A DNA stretch of 5,806 nucleotides from Porticoccaceae bacterium (GTDB taxonomy: Bacteria > Pseudomonadota > Gammaproteobacteria > Pseudomonadales > Porticoccaceae), in NCBI GenBank assembly GCA_028822945.1, contig JAPKCN010000128.1, forward strand, positions 1-5,806. Reading direction: 5' to 3'. Under the pieces are notes generated by a model. The model did no database searches and was not told where the DNA came from. It saw nothing but the letters and a program-made list of their open reading frames with translations. Shown one piece after another: positions 4,979-5,806 of this stretch. Each line of letters begins with the position of its first letter. The stretch's first letter is position 1. Made by a program: the position numbers and the translations under genes.

Positions 4979-5806
4979 ATGCCGATCTATAACCAAGCGA
5001 AGTTAGTCAGCGTGCTCTCTATATTGATCTGTGTGTGCCTGCCGATATCGGCTCAGACGCTGAACAGCGAGTCAAATGAGAACAATGCGAATGCCGCAAA
5101 TGATCTGCGGGAACCTCTGTACACTCCGTTTTTAGAACGCTATGTACTCGACGAACTGAAGCAGTTGCGGATCGATCAGGCGAGCACCAAACAAGAATTG
5201 ATACAGCAAATCCTCGATCGAGAACACCAGTCGGTAGATCGCGGGGTGGCCTATGCGACTAATACCATTACCTATTTCTTTTATCTGATTGCTGCTGCGA
5301 CATCGCTATTGGTATTAGTCGGTTGGTCGTCGATGCGCGAGATAAAGGAGCGGGCGGAGTCGTTGGCGGATGCCGAGATCAGCCGATTGATACAGGAATA
5401 CGAGAAACGCCTCGGTCTGATTGAGGCACAGATGAGGCAGAAGACTCAGCATATCGAGGAGAATCGCGAGGAGATTGAAATGACCAAAGAGATTCAGTCG
5501 CTGTGGTTGCGAGCGCAGCAGGACCCAGTTCCGGCGAATAAAATCAGTATCTATGACGAGTTGCTTAAGTTGCGCAGTGACGATGGTGAGGCGTTGACCT
5601 ACAAGGCCGACGCGGTGCTAGAAATAAATGAACCCCAGTGGGCGATCAATCTTTGCCAGCAGGCTCTCAAGATCGATCCCGAAAATAGCCATGCTTTTTA
5701 TCAATTGGCCTGCGCCTACACCGCATTGGAACAATTTGACGAGGCCGTACGCTATTTGGCCGAAGCTCTGAATCGCTCGGACAGTTATCTGGACGATATT
5801 CGTAAG
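4979..5806 (+). CDS. Exported, membrane-anchored TPR protein with coiled coil (C-terminus beyond the window)
   Basis: The frame is open for 276 codons to the right edge. Residues 1-25 look like a signal peptide: a lysine at 8, a hydrophobic core of Leu, Ile, Val and Cys, and ISA before QT. A low-complexity Asn/Glu/Ala stretch follows (about 30-42), then a charged helical region (51-85). A transmembrane helix spans about 96-116 (ITYFFYLIAAATSLLVLVGW). Residues 117-180 form a long Glu/Arg/Gln-rich coiled coil, and from about 205 come tetratricopeptide-like repeats (WAINLCQQALKIDPENSHAF, then YQLACAYTAL and EEAV-like FDEAVRYLAEAL). If the signal peptide is cleaved, the short N-terminal part is periplasmic and the coiled coil and TPRs are cytoplasmic. 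TPRs mediate protein-protein contacts; the partner is unknown. The gene is intact in contrast to the decayed region to its left. Confidence 0.85.
   Translation, partial: MPIYNQAKLVSVLSILICVCLPISAQTLNSESNENNANAANDLREPLYTPFLERYVLDELKQLRIDQASTKQELIQQILDREHQSVDRGVAYATNTITYFFYLIAAATSLLVLVGWSSMREIKERAESLADAEISRLIQEYEKRLGLIEAQMRQKTQHIEENREEIEMTKEIQSLWLRAQQDPVPANKISIYDELLKLRSDDGEALTYKADAVLEINEPQWAINLCQQALKIDPENSHAFYQLACAYTALEQFDEAVRYLAEALNRSDSYLDDIRK

Noticed and set aside
4794..5006. 70-codon plus-strand ORF ending inside the TPR gene
   Set aside because: It has only a weak GGGG upstream, no recognisable family and overlaps the well-supported start at 4979. A leader peptide role cannot be excluded but is not supported.

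Overview
The window looks like a bacterial chromosome segment of moderate GC. The protein signatures fit a proteobacterium, probably a gammaproteobacterium: a long Pseudomonas-type threonine synthase fold, an Lrp/AsnC regulator, and a prolyl iminopeptidase N-terminus. Taxonomy is inference only; there is no rRNA or tRNA. Intact genes alternate with visibly decayed ones.

Left part (1-802), minus strand. The first 16 codons of a likely prolyl iminopeptidase run off the left edge. Behind it, in the same direction, lies a wrecked Lrp/AsnC-family regulator. Its helix-turn-helix and ligand-binding halves are still readable, but it has an internal TGA, a frameshift, a further TAA and no usable start codon.

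Centre (803-3967), plus strand. A 103-codon gene of unknown function with a good Shine-Dalgarno comes first. A 425-base gap follows, holding an extended -10 promoter candidate and a foldable leader. Then comes a two-gene unit: an ornithine cyclodeaminase/mu-crystallin family enzyme (TTG start chosen by a strong ribosome binding site) and, 13 bases later, a divergent threonine synthase-like PLP enzyme. The pairing of a PLP lyase/synthase with a cyclodeaminase-family dehydrogenase resembles in logic the SbnA/SbnB pair that makes 2,3-diaminopropionate. It may therefore be a small amino-acid-producing or amino-acid-converting module rather than housekeeping threonine synthesis. The dead Lrp-type gene next door may once have controlled it.

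Right part (3968-5806). An antisense pseudogene (4020-4490) is the remains of a small secreted protein of unknown function, with several frameshifts, a stop and an internal deletion. A doubtful 60-codon minus-strand ORF follows, bracketed by hairpins, with a perfect 12-base inverted repeat over its start. The window ends in an intact but truncated plus-strand gene (4979 onward) for an exported, membrane-anchored protein with a coiled coil and TPR repeats. No mobile element, CRISPR array, tRNA or rRNA was seen.
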